From Alphaproteobacteria bacterium (GTDB lineage: Bacteria > Pseudomonadota > Alphaproteobacteria > Geminicoccales > Geminicoccaceae), in the NCBI GenBank assembly GCA_009908425.1, contig JAAAPF010000356.1:1-53054 (forward strand): a DNA stretch of 53,054 nt, written 5' to 3'. Shown piece after piece: positions 52,387-53,054 of the stretch. The first letter of the stretch is position 1; each line of letters opens with the position of its first letter. Under the pieces are notes generated by a model. It was not told the DNA's origin. It was given only the letters and a program-made list of their open reading frames with translations, and made no database searches. A program made the position numbers and the translations under genes.

Positions 52387-52610
52387 GCGAACCTCTTGCG
52401 AAACAGCGTGGCGCGATCGGCGCCGCAAGACCGCGCGCGGGGTCGCCCCCACACCTGCGCCGACGACGCCGACCACGGCGTAAACGTCGACGCTGCCGCG
52501 ACCTGATGTACGCCGCCAGCCGGCCCGATGTCCGCGCCGAGCCACGGCACCGCTGGCCGAGTGGGACCGGGCCCCGTCGCCCGCGGCGACGCCCGCCTCG
52601 GCGTCAGGCG

Positions 52611-53054
52611 TCAGGCGTCGGCGGTGGCTGCCGCGGGGCGACCCTTGCGGGCGCGGCGCACGGCGGCCAAACCACCGAGCGCGGTCGCGAGTAACCAGAC
52701 CCCCGCCGGGAGCGGCACCACCTGCGGATCGAGCGCGCGGGTGTCGACGGGCACCGGCAGGCCACCGCCGATCGGGACCGCGACGCCGTCGCCGGCGAAC
52801 GCGAGCGAGCGTCGCAGGTCGCCACGCTCGCGGCCGCCGTGGTCGACCTCGCACCGCCGCATCGCGACCCGGGCCGGAAACGGCGCCCGCCCGTCACGAC
52901 AGGCGGTCGGAATGCCGGGCTCGGCCATCTGCCATTGAAAATCGTTCTGGATCGACGCGTCGAAACTGATCCGGGGCGCCAGACCGTCGAGGACGATGTC
53001 CGTCTTCGGCGGCTCGGACGGCGGCGCGAGCAGGGCGGCGTTGGCGGCGGCGGG
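52611..53054 (-). CDS. VPLPA-CTERM surface protein, C-terminal part (runs off the right edge)
   Basis: About 147 residues are in the window. The last 30 form a sorting signal: VVPLPAGVW (the VPLPA motif), a hydrophobic helix LLATALGGLAAV and the basic end RRARKGR. That is the alphaproteobacterial PEP-CTERM variant recognised by an exosortase. Upstream sequence (KTDIVLDGLAPRISFDAS) is beta-rich and unfamiliar. The rest of the protein, the signal peptide and the start lie beyond 53054. A cognate exosortase is not in the window. Confidence 0.78.
   Translation of the reverse strand, partial: PAAANAALLAPPSEPPKTDIVLDGLAPRISFDASIQNDFQWQMAEPGIPTACRDGRAPFPARVAMRRCEVDHGGRERGDLRRSLAFAGDGVAVPIGGGLPVPVDTRALDPQVVPLPAGVWLLATALGGLAAVRRARKGRPAAATADA

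Overview
This is a 53-kb stretch of a very GC-rich bacterial chromosome. Codons end mostly in G or C, and GTG or TTG starts are common. The gene set points to an alphaproteobacterium, probably a marine or salt-exposed member of the Rhodospirillales or Geminicoccales. It includes the N-acetylglutaminylglutamine amide (NAGGN) osmolyte operon, a TRAP transporter, a cyanide-insensitive bd oxidase with a tiny third subunit, BCCT and OpgC proteins, and a VPLPA-CTERM surface protein. This assignment is an inference. I recognise no rRNA, tRNA, CRISPR array or transposase.

Layout. 1-8.7 kb: the end of a BCCT transporter, an orphan MT-A70 methyltransferase, a dienelactone hydrolase, an MscS channel with a degenerate cyclic-nucleotide domain, a cold-shock protein, a TauE exporter, an acetylpolyamine-amidohydrolase/SDR pair and a FAS1/DUF1194 pair. 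8.7-15.1 kb: a branching-enzyme-like glycosidase and a four-gene XpaC-TelA-SPFH/GYF-zinc-ribbon operon. 15.2-19.6 kb: a DctP-DctQ-DctM TRAP operon with an unusually large DctQ, then a cupin. 19.6-22.4 kb: cydA-cydB-cydX on the minus strand, followed by a small frameshifted gene. 22.7-29.6 kb: the three-gene NAGGN operon, then a creatinase-like protein and a nitrilase.

29.6-35.4 kb is an accessory island with visibly lower GC and no housekeeping genes. It holds a glycine-zipper lipoprotein, a periplasmic ClpP-like protein, a small membrane protein and a TPR protein that share a beta-type motif, and a LysM/solute-binding fusion. 35.4-38.1 kb is a cobalamin-riboswitch operon with a CobW GTPase. 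38.1-41.4 kb holds a DMT transporter, a hydroxyacid dehydrogenase and a MetE-like protein.

41.8-47.9 kb is the most interesting part. It encodes a zinc-type dehydrogenase, an altered pyruvoyl-tetrahydropterin-synthase homologue, a glycosyltransferase, a methyltransferase, a RibD-type reductase, a GTP cyclohydrolase II and a creatininase-family amidohydrolase. Together these read as a biosynthetic route from GTP to a modified pyrimidine or pterin, probably glycosylated and methylated. From 47.9 kb to the end lie OpgC, SCO1/SenC, ribokinase, an L,D-transpeptidase and the C-terminus of a VPLPA-CTERM protein.
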